Below are positions 7,765 through 20,268 of a stretch of DNA of 45,409 nucleotides, piece by piece. Under the pieces are notes generated by a model, which did not search any database, was not told the DNA's origin, and saw only the letters and a list, made by a program, of their open reading frames with translations. The position numbers and the translations under genes were made by a program. The DNA is from an uncultured Ligilactobacillus sp. (GTDB lineage Bacteria; Bacillota; Bacilli; Lactobacillales; Lactobacillaceae). The stretch is from contig CAKPZY010000015.1 of NCBI GenBank assembly GCA_934215475.1, positions 1 to 45,409 on the forward strand, read 5' to 3'. The stretch's first letter is position 1; every line of letters begins with the position of its first letter.

Positions 7765-9144
7765 TTACTGTTTATCTTCACGTTCTAATACAGCAATCGT
7801 TTCAACGTGAGTCGTTTGTGGAAACTGGTCGAATGGTTCAAGTGCATGTTTGATAACATAACCTTGGTCACTAAACCGTTGGATATCACGCACCAAGGTC
7901 GCTGGATTGCAACTGACATAGACTATCCTTTGCGGTGCAGTTTTTGCAGCTGCTTCTATAAAGTTTTCTGTCAAACCTTTGCGCGGAGGATCGACCACGA
8001 TCACATCGGGCTTGATACCTGACTTTGCCCACTTGGCCATCATATCTTCAGCATTGCCCACTTCAAAAGTCAGGTTATCTAACTTATTGATGCGAGCATT
8101 TTCCTTTGCATCAGCTATCGCTTCCGGCACGATTTCTATACCGTAAACCTGCTTGGCACCCTTGGCCAAACTCAATGAGATCGTCCCAATCCCGCAATAG
8201 GCATCGATCACTGTTTCCGTGCCGTGCAAATCCGCGAGCTCTACTGCCCGCGCGTATAATTTTTCAGTTTGGACAGGATTGACTTGATAAAATGATTGGG
8301 CGGAGATATTGAAGGTTAACCCATTCAACCAATCTTGAATATAATTGCGTCCGCGTAAAACTTTGGTCGTCTTGCCTAAGATCACGTTGGTTTTGGCAGA
8401 GTTAATATTTTGTAAAACGCTGACTACATCGGAGCACCGGTCTTGAATTTTCGCCGAGATCTCGGCAGCACCTTTTAGTTTCTTGGTACGAGTGATCAGC
8501 ACCACCATTACCTCACCAGTGTAATGTCCACGCCGCACCATCACATTCCGGATCACGCCCCCATGATTTTTTTCATCATATGCGGGAACCCCGAACTCAC
8601 GTAGAATATCGCGCACAGTTAAGATAACTTCATCGATGCGAGGATCTTGAATATAATAATCCTCGAGCGGGACAAAATTATGGCTGCCGCGGCGAAAGAA
8701 GCCGGTAGTTAACTGACCATGATATTCTCTGGCTGGGACTTGGGCTTTGTTGCGGTACCTTTGAGGTTCTTTCATACCGACAGTTTTTGCAACAGAAATG
8801 GATGATAAATGTGCTTTTTGTAACAAATCAGCCACTAATTTGCGCTTGTATTTCAATTGCGCCGGGTAAGCCAAATGCTGCAACGGAGCGATCCCAGTCT
8901 GTACTAGTTCCTTTTTGCCTGCAGAAACGCGATCAGGGCTGTCCGTGAAATACTCGACAGCCTTGGCAAACCCATAATTTTTTTCTACCTTCAAAACATG
9001 CAGCAAAACTTTCTCACCCGGCAAGGCTCCAGCAACAAACAAGGGATAACCATCGACCTTAGCCACTCCCATACCTTGGTAAGTCAAATCTGCGATCGTC
9101 GCCGTAAGTTCATCATTTTTGTTAACAGGTGCTGTTTTCTTCAT
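7765..9144 (-). CDS. rlmD: 23S rRNA (uracil-5-)-methyltransferase RlmD/RlmCD
   Basis: A 459-aa TRAM-domain RNA m5U methyltransferase of the RumA/TrmA family; the Gram-positive form (RlmCD) methylates U747 and U1939 of 23S rRNA. The TRAM domain covers about residues 8-62 (DLTYQGMGVAKVDG). The SAM-binding motif is VIDAYCGIGTIS. The catalytic nucleophile is Cys412 in YVSCNPATL, preceded by DPPRKG. The [4Fe-4S] ligands of RumA-type enzymes (normally CxxxxxCxxC before LQHL) are missing: here the segment reads KKELVQTGIAPLQHL, and the fourth cysteine is replaced in EDYYIQ. Start and ribosome binding site are consistent with ATG 9144. Confidence 0.9.
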   Translation of the reverse strand: MKKTAPVNKNDELTATIADLTYQGMGVAKVDGYPLFVAGALPGEKVLLHVLKVEKNYGFAKAVEYFTDSPDRVSAGKKELVQTGIAPLQHLAYPAQLKYKRKLVADLLQKAHLSSISVAKTVGMKEPQRYRNKAQVPAREYHGQLTTGFFRRGSHNFVPLEDYYIQDPRIDEVILTVRDILREFGVPAYDEKNHGGVIRNVMVRRGHYTGEVMVVLITRTKKLKGAAEISAKIQDRCSDVVSVLQNINSAKTNVILGKTTKVLRGRNYIQDWLNGLTFNISAQSFYQVNPVQTEKLYARAVELADLHGTETVIDAYCGIGTISLSLAKGAKQVYGIEIVPEAIADAKENARINKLDNLTFEVGNAEDMMAKWAKSGIKPDVIVVDPPRKGLTENFIEAAAKTAPQRIVYVSCNPATLVRDIQRFSDQGYVIKHALEPFDQFPQTTHVETIAVLEREDKQ

Positions 9145-9320
9145 TTCATACTCCTCGTACTATTCTCTTTAAATCATTGGTAATGCAATTTTTGCTAATC
9201 ATTTGTCCTAGAGTTACCAGGCTTTATGGCAAGCAAATGATTAAAGCCAACTACCTTTTTTAGATTCTCATTAAGTCTGCTTATTCCAGTATAATGTCTT
9301 TATTGAAGCATCTTGTGCAT

Positions 9321-9495
9321 ACTTGGTTCAGTTTGCCAAATTTCGGACCATGTTCACCAGACTTGGTACAGAGAGGCTAATTTTTTGACTATGTTGCTTA
9401 CACTTGGTACAGCTAGGATGAGTTTTGTACCATGTTGCACATACTTAGTTCGTCAAGACAACTTTTAGACCAGGATAGTCATATGTGGTTCAACT
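9321..9495. repeat. Degenerate 41-bp tandem repeat array, about 4.5 copies
   Basis: ACTTGGTTCA/ACTTGGTACA-like words start at 9321, 9361, 9402 and 9443, with a decayed copy near 9484; periods are 40-41 bp. Between them lie GGACCATGTTCACCAG, GACTATGTTGC and GTACCATGTTGC. This is the same family and orientation as 5735-5910. The array fills the 480-bp gap between rlmCD and dgkB. The remaining parts of the gap, 9145-9320 and 9496-9625, show no gene. Confidence 0.75.
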
Positions 9496-9625
9496 GAATC
9501 ACTATTGGACCTTCCATCAAAAAGGTAACGCTCAAATCACACGTCAGTTATTCACCCGGTCAGCCACCGTCTTGAAAGAAAAAATGACCGCAACAAATCG
9601 TTTTGTTACGACCATCATTCTACTA

Positions 9626-10687
9626 CTAAACATTTTCTTTGTTTGTTTTATCCTTGGCTTGCGGCTGATCTTTGGATGATGCATCAGATGCCTTATCTTC
9701 GGGTATCCGTTCCATCTCATGCACAAACTTATCCCGTGCATCTCGCGCTAGAACATTTTCGGAACTGATTGCATGTTCAGGTATTTGGTCAGTATTGGCG
9801 CAAATCTCAATGAGCTGTTTATGGTCCACAAATGTCATTGGGGCATTGCCGCCATACTCGCCATCAATATTGATCATCATCCGTGATCCAGGGGACTTGG
9901 CTATGATCTTCGAGGTTTTGATATATAACACTCTTGAATCCTCAACATGCTTGCCCCCGTTGAATACTTTCTGGATCAAATGCAAGATTTCGACTAGGTT
10001 AGCCGTTTTCACCACGATCAAGGTAAACTTGCCGTCATCTAACGAAGCATCTGGAACTAATTGTTCGAATCCGCCCACAGAGTTAGTCAACGCCACGAAA
10101 AACATTGAAGCCTTGCCTTCAAAAACACCGCCGTCGTACTCGATATGCATCTTGACTGGTCGAATACGCGGTAGTAATTCCGCTCCCTTGGCGAGATATG
10201 CCAAATAGCCGAACTGTGATTTCAGCTCAGAGGGGACTGAATAAGTGAGCTCTGACAACAGGCCGCCAGCTGCAATGTTGACGAAATATTTATCGTCAGC
10301 TTGTCCAATGTCCATTTTGACAGTTTGGCCCTTCGCAATGACCTTAGCGGCTGCCAGCGGATCTTCCCGCGGAATTTTCAACGCGCGGGCATAATCATTA
10401 GTAGTCCCGGCCGGAATGATCCCCATCTTAGGCCGCTTTTTTAACGGAGCGATCCCGTTGACGACCTCGTTGATCGTGCCGTCACCACCGGCGGCAATGA
10501 TCAATTCAAAGCCATCTTTGGCCGCCCGCTCTGCCTCATCTTTGGCAGAGTTCTTTTCTGGAGTAGTCGCAAAAGCACTGGTTTCATAACCGGCATTTTC
10601 CAAAATATTCAGAATGCCTACAAGGTCTCGCTTCATCGCTTCTCTGCCAGAGGTTGGATTATAAATTATTCGACAACGTTTTTTCAT
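9626..10687 (-). CDS. dgkB: Diacylglycerol/lipid kinase
   Basis: A 353-aa lipid kinase of the DagK_cat/YegS/DgkB family, which phosphorylates diacylglycerol for phospholipid recycling. The nucleotide motif GGDGT is at residues 67-71 and is followed by IPAGTTNDYARAL. The beta-sandwich C-terminal domain ends near residue 300, and a charged tail of about 50 residues follows (KASDASSKDQPQAKDK), longer than in the Bacillus enzyme. The gene lies 33 nt downstream of gatB and is probably part of the gatCAB transcript, an arrangement common in lactobacilli. The stop is a run of three consecutive TAG codons. Confidence 0.9.
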   Translation of the reverse strand: MKKRCRIIYNPTSGREAMKRDLVGILNILENAGYETSAFATTPEKNSAKDEAERAAKDGFELIIAAGGDGTINEVVNGIAPLKKRPKMGIIPAGTTNDYARALKIPREDPLAAAKVIAKGQTVKMDIGQADDKYFVNIAAGGLLSELTYSVPSELKSQFGYLAYLAKGAELLPRIRPVKMHIEYDGGVFEGKASMFFVALTNSVGGFEQLVPDASLDDGKFTLIVVKTANLVEILHLIQKVFNGGKHVEDSRVLYIKTSKIIAKSPGSRMMINIDGEYGGNAPMTFVDHKQLIEICANTDQIPEHAISSENVLARDARDKFVHEMERIPEDKASDASSKDQPQAKDKTNKENV

Positions 10688-10720
10688 AATTTATTTCTTC
10701 CTCAAGAAATTTTTCTCGGT

Positions 10721-12154
10721 TTACCTTTCATTCAAACTTGTCATCAGTAACTGATTGACAACTTTTGGGTTAGCCTTCCCATGTGTTTGTTTCATAATAT
10801 TTCCAACTAAGAAACCTACTGCCCGCTTTTTGCCATTTTTGAAGTCTTGGATGGATTTCGCGTTGTTATCCAAAACTTCGTTGACGATTGGTTGTAGCAC
10901 GGCTGGGTCTGATAATTGGACCATGCCCTTTTCTTCGACCCAAGTTTTCGGATCAGTGTCATTAGCCACGATCTGCTTGAAAACTTTTTTGGCTATCTTG
11001 CTGGAGATCGTTTCATCCTTGATCAAAGCGATCATGCCTGCCAAATGCTCTGGAGTCAAGGCCAGATCAGCTAATTCGAGCTTCTTATCATTCATATAAG
11101 CACTAATATCACCCATCAGCCAGTTAGCAGCCATTGTTGGGTCAGCGCCAGCAGCAACAGTCTTTTCGAAGAAGTCAGACATTTCCATCGTCTGTGTCAG
11201 AACATCGGCATCATATTCCGTGATCCCCCAGTCATTAACATAACGTTTGCGCCGTTCCTCCGGCATTTCAGGGATAGAAGCCTTAACTTCTTTTATCCAA
11301 TCATCTGAAATATGGATCGGTGGCAAATCTGGCTCAGGGAAGTAGCGATAATCACTGGCTCCTTCTTTGACACGCATCAACACAGTTTCACCAGTATTAA
11401 CGTCAAAACGCCGTGTTTCCTGTCGAACTGATCCGCCTGACCTGATGACATTTTCTTGCCGATTTGCTTCATAACGCAAACCAGAACGGACATGTTCAAA
11501 CGAGTTCAAGTTCTTCATTTCAGTTTTGGTTCCAAAATCAGGGGAGCCAATCGGACGAACTGAAATGTTCACGTCAGCCCGCATTGAACCTTGTTCCATC
11601 TTCACATCAGAAACACCAGTAAACTGGATAATTTGTCGAAGTTTCTTTAAATAAGCATACGCTTCATCAGCCGAAGCAATCTCTGGTTTTGAAACAATTT
11701 CGATCAACGGTGTCCCTTGCCGATTTAAATCGACATAAGAGTACCCGCCCGGATCATGCGTGTTTTTACCAGCATCTTCTTCGACGTGCATTTCTTCGAT
11801 GCCAATTTTCTTGGTTGAACCATCTTCTAATTCAACTTCCAACCAGCCGTCATGACCGATTGGCGTTTGAGATTGTGTTATCTGGTATGCTTTTGGGTTA
11901 TCCGGGTAGAAATAGTTTTTCCGGTCAAAATGAATGTCTTGTCTGATCTGGCAGTTTAATGCCAGAGCAGCGCGCATCCCATATTCCAGGGCGCCCTTGT
12001 TAACTTCCGGCAATACGCCTGGATATCCCCAGTCGATAACATTAGTATTGGTGTTAGGTTCCTGACCGTATTTGACTGGTGCCGGAGAAAATGCTTTGGA
12101 ATTGTTTTTCATTTCAACGTGGACTTCAAGTCCGATAGTTGTTTCAAAATTCAT
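10721..12154 (-). CDS. gatB: Asp/Glu-tRNA(Asn/Gln) amidotransferase subunit B
   Basis: A 477-aa GatB, the kinase/amidating subunit that converts Glu-tRNA(Gln) (and Asp-tRNA(Asn)) to the amidated form. It starts [14 protein letters not shown], the family signature, and contains [22 protein letters not shown] and [12 protein letters not shown]. The C-terminal YqeY-like helical domain ends with [11 protein letters not shown]. The ATG at 12154-12152 overlaps the TAA of gatA, giving translational coupling. Length is normal for the family. Confidence 0.97.
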   Translation of the reverse strand: MNFETTIGLEVHVEMKNNSKAFSPAPVKYGQEPNTNTNVIDWGYPGVLPEVNKGALEYGMRAALALNCQIRQDIHFDRKNYFYPDNPKAYQITQSQTPIGHDGWLEVELEDGSTKKIGIEEMHVEEDAGKNTHDPGGYSYVDLNRQGTPLIEIVSKPEIASADEAYAYLKKLRQIIQFTGVSDVKMEQGSMRADVNISVRPIGSPDFGTKTEMKNLNSFEHVRSGLRYEANRQENVIRSGGSVRQETRRFDVNTGETVLMRVKEGASDYRYFPEPDLPPIHISDDWIKEVKASIPEMPEERRKRYVNDWGITEYDADVLTQTMEMSDFFEKTVAAGADPTMAANWLMGDISAYMNDKKLELADLALTPEHLAGMIALIKDETISSKIAKKVFKQIVANDTDPKTWVEEKGMVQLSDPAVLQPIVNEVLDNNAKSIQDFKNGKKRAVGFLVGNIMKQTHGKANPKVVNQLLMTSLNER

Positions 12155-13617
12155 TAATTTTCCCCTCCGATCGTAGGAACTTGCTTGTGAAAGTCTGTCG
12201 CCTGTTCAAATGCGTAGCCCGCACGATAAATAGTTTCTTCGCCGAATTGCGGTGCGATCAGCTGCATGCCGATCGGTAGACCATTTGAAAAACCGGCTGG
12301 TAATGACATGCCGGGCAAGCCTGCTAAATTAACAGGAATCGTCAAGATGTCATTCATGTACATTGTAATCGGGTCGTTGATCTCTTCGCCAATTCCAAAG
12401 GCAGTTGAAGTAGCCGTTGGTGCTAAAATCAAGTCATAATCGGCATAGACATTAGCAAAGTCCCGGCAGATCAGTGTCCGGACTTGAGCGGCCTTTTTGA
12501 AGTAAGCATCATAAGTCCCAGCTGAAAGCGAAAATGTCCCTAACATGATCCGGCGTTTAACTTCGTCACCAAAGCCTTCAGAACGAGAACGAACATAAAC
12601 GTCTTCCAAATTTTTAACGTCGTCTGCACGGAAGCCATAGCGGATCCCATCATAACGCTGCAAGTTAGAGGATGCCTCGGATGAAGCGATGATGTAATAG
12701 ACGGGTACGCCATATTTGCTGTAGGGTAATGAAACCTCATCGACGGTCGCACCCAGTTTTTCAAACGTAGCAGCTGCTTTCTTAACTGCTTCTATGACGT
12801 CGTCGTTAACGCCTTTATCCATAAACTCTTTGGGCACCCCGATCTTCATTCCCTTAATATTTCCGTCTAAGTTGGCGGTAAAATCAGGCACTTCACGGTC
12901 AGAAGTAGTAAAGTCGTGTTTATCATGTCCTGAAATGGCACTTAGCATCAACGCGTTGTCTTTAACCGACCGTGTCAGTGGTCCGACTTGATCTAAACTT
13001 GAACCAAAGGCGATCACACCGTAACGTGAAACACGCCCATATGTCGGTTTGACACCAACGATCCCGTTAAATGCGGCTGGCTGCCGAATTGAGCCGCCGG
13101 TATCTGTGCCTAACGCTGCTAAAAGTTGTCCGGAAGCAACAGCCGCAGCCGGTCCGCCGGAAGATCCGCCTGGGACTTTAGTCTGATCCCACGCGTTTTT
13201 CGTAATTTTAAAAGCTGAGTTTTCAGTGGATCCGCCCATCGCAAATTCATCTAAATTCAGTTTGCCAACATTGATCATCCGAGCAGCTTCCAGCTTATCC
13301 ATGACTGTTGCATTATAGATCGGCTCAAAGTTACCTAGGATCTTACTAGCGGCAGTAGTCCTCAACCCTTGAGTGACAATGTTATCTTTCACCCCGTAAG
13401 GGATACCAGCCAGTTTGTCTTCTGATGAAATACCCGCTTGGTCGACTTTCTCGGCTGCAGCTAAAGCCTTGTCTTCATTCAAGGTCAAGAAAGCGTCGAT
13501 TTTTGGATCGATAGCCTTGACGTGCTTGAAAGTCTCCTGTGTCAATTCCTTAGAACTGAAATCTTTGTTAAGTAAACCTGCATGAAGGGATGACAGGTCA
13601 TTTTTAAAGTAATCCAT
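12154..13617 (-). CDS. gatA: Asp/Glu-tRNA(Asn/Gln) amidotransferase subunit A
   Basis: A 487-aa amidase-signature enzyme that releases ammonia from glutamine for tRNA-dependent amidation. The Ser-cisSer-Lys triad is visible as Lys77 (PYGVKDN), Ser152 (PGGSSGGP) and Ser176 ([11 protein letters not shown]). It is of full normal length. It lies 3 nt downstream of gatC and overlaps the gatB start, forming the gatCAB operon. Presence of the operon implies the indirect route to Gln-tRNA(Gln), as expected for Lactobacillales. Confidence 0.97.
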   Translation of the reverse strand: MDYFKNDLSSLHAGLLNKDFSSKELTQETFKHVKAIDPKIDAFLTLNEDKALAAAEKVDQAGISSEDKLAGIPYGVKDNIVTQGLRTTAASKILGNFEPIYNATVMDKLEAARMINVGKLNLDEFAMGGSTENSAFKITKNAWDQTKVPGGSSGGPAAAVASGQLLAALGTDTGGSIRQPAAFNGIVGVKPTYGRVSRYGVIAFGSSLDQVGPLTRSVKDNALMLSAISGHDKHDFTTSDREVPDFTANLDGNIKGMKIGVPKEFMDKGVNDDVIEAVKKAAATFEKLGATVDEVSLPYSKYGVPVYYIIASSEASSNLQRYDGIRYGFRADDVKNLEDVYVRSRSEGFGDEVKRRIMLGTFSLSAGTYDAYFKKAAQVRTLICRDFANVYADYDLILAPTATSTAFGIGEEINDPITMYMNDILTIPVNLAGLPGMSLPAGFSNGLPIGMQLIAPQFGEETIYRAGYAFEQATDFHKQVPTIGGEN

Positions 13618-13620
13618 CTA

Positions 13621-13923
13621 TTAACCTTCCTCGCTTTCATCGATGATCGCAGGTACTTTGATGAAGCCGCGGTCGCTTTGAGGAACGTTTTTCATTAATT
13701 TGTCGCGGTCAGTACCCTTCACGGCCACATCTTCACGCAACACATTTTTGGCCTCTGCAACTGTACTCGTGACTGGCACGCCGGTCGTATCTACCTCACT
13801 GAGTTGCTGAACCATTTTGATGATGTCATCCATCTGACCAGCAAACATTTGCAACTTGTCATCAGTAAATTCCAGCTTGGCTAATTTAGCCACGTGCTCC
13901 ACTTCTTTTGCTGTGATTGCCAT
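13621..13923 (-). CDS. gatC: Asp/Glu-tRNA(Asn/Gln) amidotransferase subunit C
   Basis: A 100-aa GatC that belts GatA to GatB. Family features are the opening [16 protein letters not shown], the central [20 protein letters not shown] and the late LRED. First gene of gatCAB, with its own promoter upstream, and preceded by GGGAAACGAC as a modest ribosome binding site. Confidence 0.95.
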   Translation of the reverse strand: MAITAKEVEHVAKLAKLEFTDDKLQMFAGQMDDIIKMVQQLSEVDTTGVPVTSTVAEAKNVLREDVAVKGTDRDKLMKNVPQSDRGFIKVPAIIDESEEG

Positions 13924-14019
13924 GTCGTTTCCCTCTTTCTACCAGATAGCCTTGTTTATCCTTGATTTATTCATTTTGCCTACGTAAAAATCTGTAAGTT
14001 TTTATAGTTAACAGTTGTT

Positions 14020-14040
14020 ATTTTAGCATAAATTATGCAA
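14020..14040 (-). promoter_or_regulatory. Extended -10 promoter of gatCAB with a palindrome
   Basis: The minus strand carries TGCTAAAAT (TGn plus TAAAAT) about 95 nt upstream of gatC. The perfect 13-bp palindrome GCATAATTTATGC at 14038-14026 abuts the -10. No clear -35. Whether the palindrome is an operator is unknown. Confidence 0.5.
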
Positions 14041-14182
14041 GGTATTACATCATATTCGCTAAAAAGACGCCTTACCAGCAGGTTTTAGTTTTATTTATAA
14101 AAAGCCATCACAGGTTAAACTTTCCTTATCAACGATTCCGTGTCCTAAACCCCTAACAAATATAGGAATTCAGGAATTACAC

Positions 14183-17394
<3,212 letters not shown>

Positions 17395-17661
17395 TCAATT
17401 GTTCAATTTCAGACGTATAATCAATTAAAAAATCCCCCATCTGAATCGCTAACAACATTTGACCTTTAATTAACTTCTTATTTTATTGCTTTTCAGTAAT
17501 TTAGTTAACTGTCTTGGTGCAAATTTTACTAAACCTTAGCTAAGTGTGTCCTACAAAACTATTAAGGGTGAAAATAAGGTTGGCATTGATCAATGCATAG
17601 CTGCAATCAAATGCGCAGTTTCACGAACCTAGCCGTGGCAAATTACTTATATGACTTTAAT

Positions 17662-19908
17662 TTATCTTTTACTGATCGGTGCAAAGGAGGCTAATAACCG
17701 CTTGATACCTTGTGAAGCAAAGGCGATATCCAATTCTGTATCTTCACCAGAACCGGTGACCTTAACCACAGTTCCTTCGCCCCAAGCCTTGTGATATACT
17801 TTGTCTCCGACAGTCCAAGCTTTCTTTTCTGCTCCGGTGGTCGTCGGCTGGCTGACAGTGCTTGAGTGCATCTGAGATCGCTTATATGGATTTACATCCC
17901 GTGCTCTTCTTAGGTGCATATATGGGCTTTGCGGCTGTGCTGGCGTTTGTCGCTCATTATCCGACTGAAGTAGGTCATCATCAATTTCTTCCACGAACCT
18001 TGACGTGGGATTGCTTTGTTTCCTGCCATACAGCATTCTTGAAAATGCATTCGTCAAAAACAACTCCTGTTGTGCTCGTGTAATACCAACGTAAGCCAGG
18101 CGCCGTTCTTCTTCCAGTTCGTCTTCATCCATCATCGCACGCGACAGCGGGAAGATCCCCTCTTCCATTCCAATCAAGAAAACGACAGGAAATTCCAGCC
18201 CTTTTGCTGCATGCAAAGTCATCAAGGTGACTTGATTTTGTTGTTCATCGACACTATCCTGGTCAGAAACTAACGCCAATTCGGCCAGAAAATCGATAAA
18301 TGGATCTTGGTGTTCCTCATCTTGCTCCCATGACGAGTCAAACTGCTGGGTAACCGTTAAAAATTCATTGATGTTTTCCAAGTGGCTTTCATTTTCCAAA
18401 GATTTATTGATCTTCAGCGCCTTGCGATAACCCGTCTTGTCGAGAAGTGCCTCAGTTAATTCAGTAACTGTAGCATTCTTTTCCATTTCATGCAGCTCTC
18501 TTAACATATGTGCAAATTGCTCGAGCTGTTTGACAGCCTTCCCTTTAATATTGGTCATCATGACATTTTCGGCTGCCTCTAACATGCTCATGTCATGCAT
18601 CGTTGCAAAATCAGTAAGTTTATCCAAACTAGCCGAACCGATCCCGCGTTTGGGTTCATTAACGACTCGGTTAAAACTCATTGAATCTTGCAAATTGGTG
18701 GCTAACCTGAGATAAGCCAAAATATCCAAGATCTCCTTACGGTCATAGAAACGATGTGCGCCCACGATCTTGTAAGGAATATTAGTCTTGACAAACGTTT
18801 CTTCCATTACACGTGATTGAGCGTTAGTTCGGTAGAGAATTGCAAAATCCCGGTAATTACGTCCTTGTTCACGGATCTCCGCTTGAATATTTTTGACCAC
18901 ATAAAACGCTTCATCGTTGGCATTTACTCCACGATAATAATGGATCTTAGCTCCCTTCTGATTTTCAGTCCATAAGGTTTTGACTTTACGGTTAACGTTA
19001 TTTTTAATGACACAATTAGCTGCATCTAAAATTGTTTTAGTTGAGCGATAATTTTGTTCCAGCTTGATCACCGTTGCATCCGGATAATCTTTTTCAAAGT
19101 TCATAATATTTTCCATATTGGCTCCGCGCCAGCCATAAATACTCTGGTCAGCATCTCCCACTACACACAAATTATGAAAACGAGCCGCCAGCATATTAAC
19201 CAAACGATACTGCGCTTCGTTAGTATCCTGATACTCGTCAACATGGATATACTGAAACTTCTTCTGATAGTAAGCCAGCGTCTCTGGTGAAGTTTGAAAA
19301 AGGATCGTTGTCTGCATGATCAAATCATCAAAATCCATCGCGGAATCTTTGTGCAATTCTTTCTGATAGCGCTCATAGGCTTGAGCGGTGATCTGTTCAA
19401 CTGGAGTTTTTGCGTCCTTTTTCAGCTCTTCTACGGTGACTAAATCATTTTTGGCATTAGAAATATTACCGAGGATCGTCCGCGGATCATAACGCTTTGA
19501 ATCTACGTTTAAGTCAGCCAAAATATGCTTCATCAATGTCCGCTGTTCACTGGGACTTGCAATCGTGAATGCCCGGTTAAAGCCGATCTTTTCCGCATCA
19601 CGCCGCAAGATCCGGACACACAACGCATGAAAAGTCGATACCCAAATATCGGATGCGTCTGCACCTAATAAGTGGTCTACTCTTTCACGCATCTCTTTGG
19701 CCGCTTTATTAGTAAATGTAATTGCCAAAACATGCCACGGCAAGACCCCTTTATCCTGAATCAAATAAGCGACTCGGTGTGTCAACACACGTGTCTTCCC
19801 GCTGCCGGCACCTGCCATGATCAAAAGCGGCCCCTCCGTACAGCGGACAGCTTTTGCCTGTTCATCATTCATCTTTTGAAGTAGGTTCTTTTGACCCAAA
19901 TTATTCAA
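17662..19908 (-). CDS. pcrA: ATP-dependent DNA helicase PcrA
   Basis: A 748-aa UvrD/Rep-family superfamily 1A 3'-5' helicase. Walker A is GSGKT at 35-39; other motifs are HVDEYQDTNEAQY (motif II), GDADQSIYGWRGA (III), LEQNYRST (IV), VTLMTLHAAKGLEFPVVFLIG (V) and RRLAYVGITRAQ (VI). The C-terminal tail after a disordered linker is the RNA-polymerase-binding Tudor-like domain (KAWTVGDKVYHKAWGEGTVV). First gene of the pcrA-ligA-camS cluster. Confidence 0.97.
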   Translation of the reverse strand: MNNLGQKNLLQKMNDEQAKAVRCTEGPLLIMAGAGSGKTRVLTHRVAYLIQDKGVLPWHVLAITFTNKAAKEMRERVDHLLGADASDIWVSTFHALCVRILRRDAEKIGFNRAFTIASPSEQRTLMKHILADLNVDSKRYDPRTILGNISNAKNDLVTVEELKKDAKTPVEQITAQAYERYQKELHKDSAMDFDDLIMQTTILFQTSPETLAYYQKKFQYIHVDEYQDTNEAQYRLVNMLAARFHNLCVVGDADQSIYGWRGANMENIMNFEKDYPDATVIKLEQNYRSTKTILDAANCVIKNNVNRKVKTLWTENQKGAKIHYYRGVNANDEAFYVVKNIQAEIREQGRNYRDFAILYRTNAQSRVMEETFVKTNIPYKIVGAHRFYDRKEILDILAYLRLATNLQDSMSFNRVVNEPKRGIGSASLDKLTDFATMHDMSMLEAAENVMMTNIKGKAVKQLEQFAHMLRELHEMEKNATVTELTEALLDKTGYRKALKINKSLENESHLENINEFLTVTQQFDSSWEQDEEHQDPFIDFLAELALVSDQDSVDEQQNQVTLMTLHAAKGLEFPVVFLIGMEEGIFPLSRAMMDEDELEEERRLAYVGITRAQQELFLTNAFSRMLYGRKQSNPTSRFVEEIDDDLLQSDNERQTPAQPQSPYMHLRRARDVNPYKRSQMHSSTVSQPTTTGAEKKAWTVGDKVYHKAWGEGTVVKVTGSGEDTELDIAFASQGIKRLLASFAPISKR

Positions 19909-20225
19909 TCCTCTCTAAATCTTCAGTCTGCTCAATTATATCACAGAGGCCAGTTAATTGGTCAGTGTCAAAGACTGCCCAGATAGCATACTATCCTAGC
20001 GCAGTGTGTATTTTCATTCATCAAAACGGTATTCGGACAAATTTGGCTGCTTGGGACCGCTAATTATTTTAACCAAAGCTTTCCAGAAATTTATGCAGCC
20101 TTGATGTGTTGATGAACTTCTAATAGTCCTACCCGTTCTATATATTCGACACAGTCTCGACTCTTACTGCTCGTTTTTTAAAAACATTGGAACTGGAACC
20201 CTCATAAATCTTTACTATCCCACTC
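19909..20225. other. Intergenic region upstream of pcrA
   Basis: No gene was seen. It must contain the pcrA promoter, but I could not assign -35/-10 elements with confidence. At 20031-20070 a stretch with TTCGGACAAATTT and CTTGGGACC resembles a single decayed copy of the 41-bp repeat family. Confidence 0.3.
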
Positions 20226-20252
20226 AAAAAGGGGCTGGAAATTCCGCCCCTT
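20226..20252 (-). terminator. Rho-independent terminator of the PurK-like gene
   Basis: On the minus strand AGGGGC and GCCCCT pair around GGAATTTCCA, followed by TTTTT. Confidence 0.85.
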
Positions 20253-20268
20253 GATTTACATTTTTTAA

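Noticed and set aside
9485..9679. 64-codon plus-strand ORF with a hydrophobic end
   Set aside because: It runs from the repeat array into the 3' end of dgkB and has no ribosome binding site.
9672..10208. 178-codon ORF on the plus strand opposite dgkB
   Set aside because: Antisense shadow of a well-supported lipid kinase gene; no ribosome binding site.
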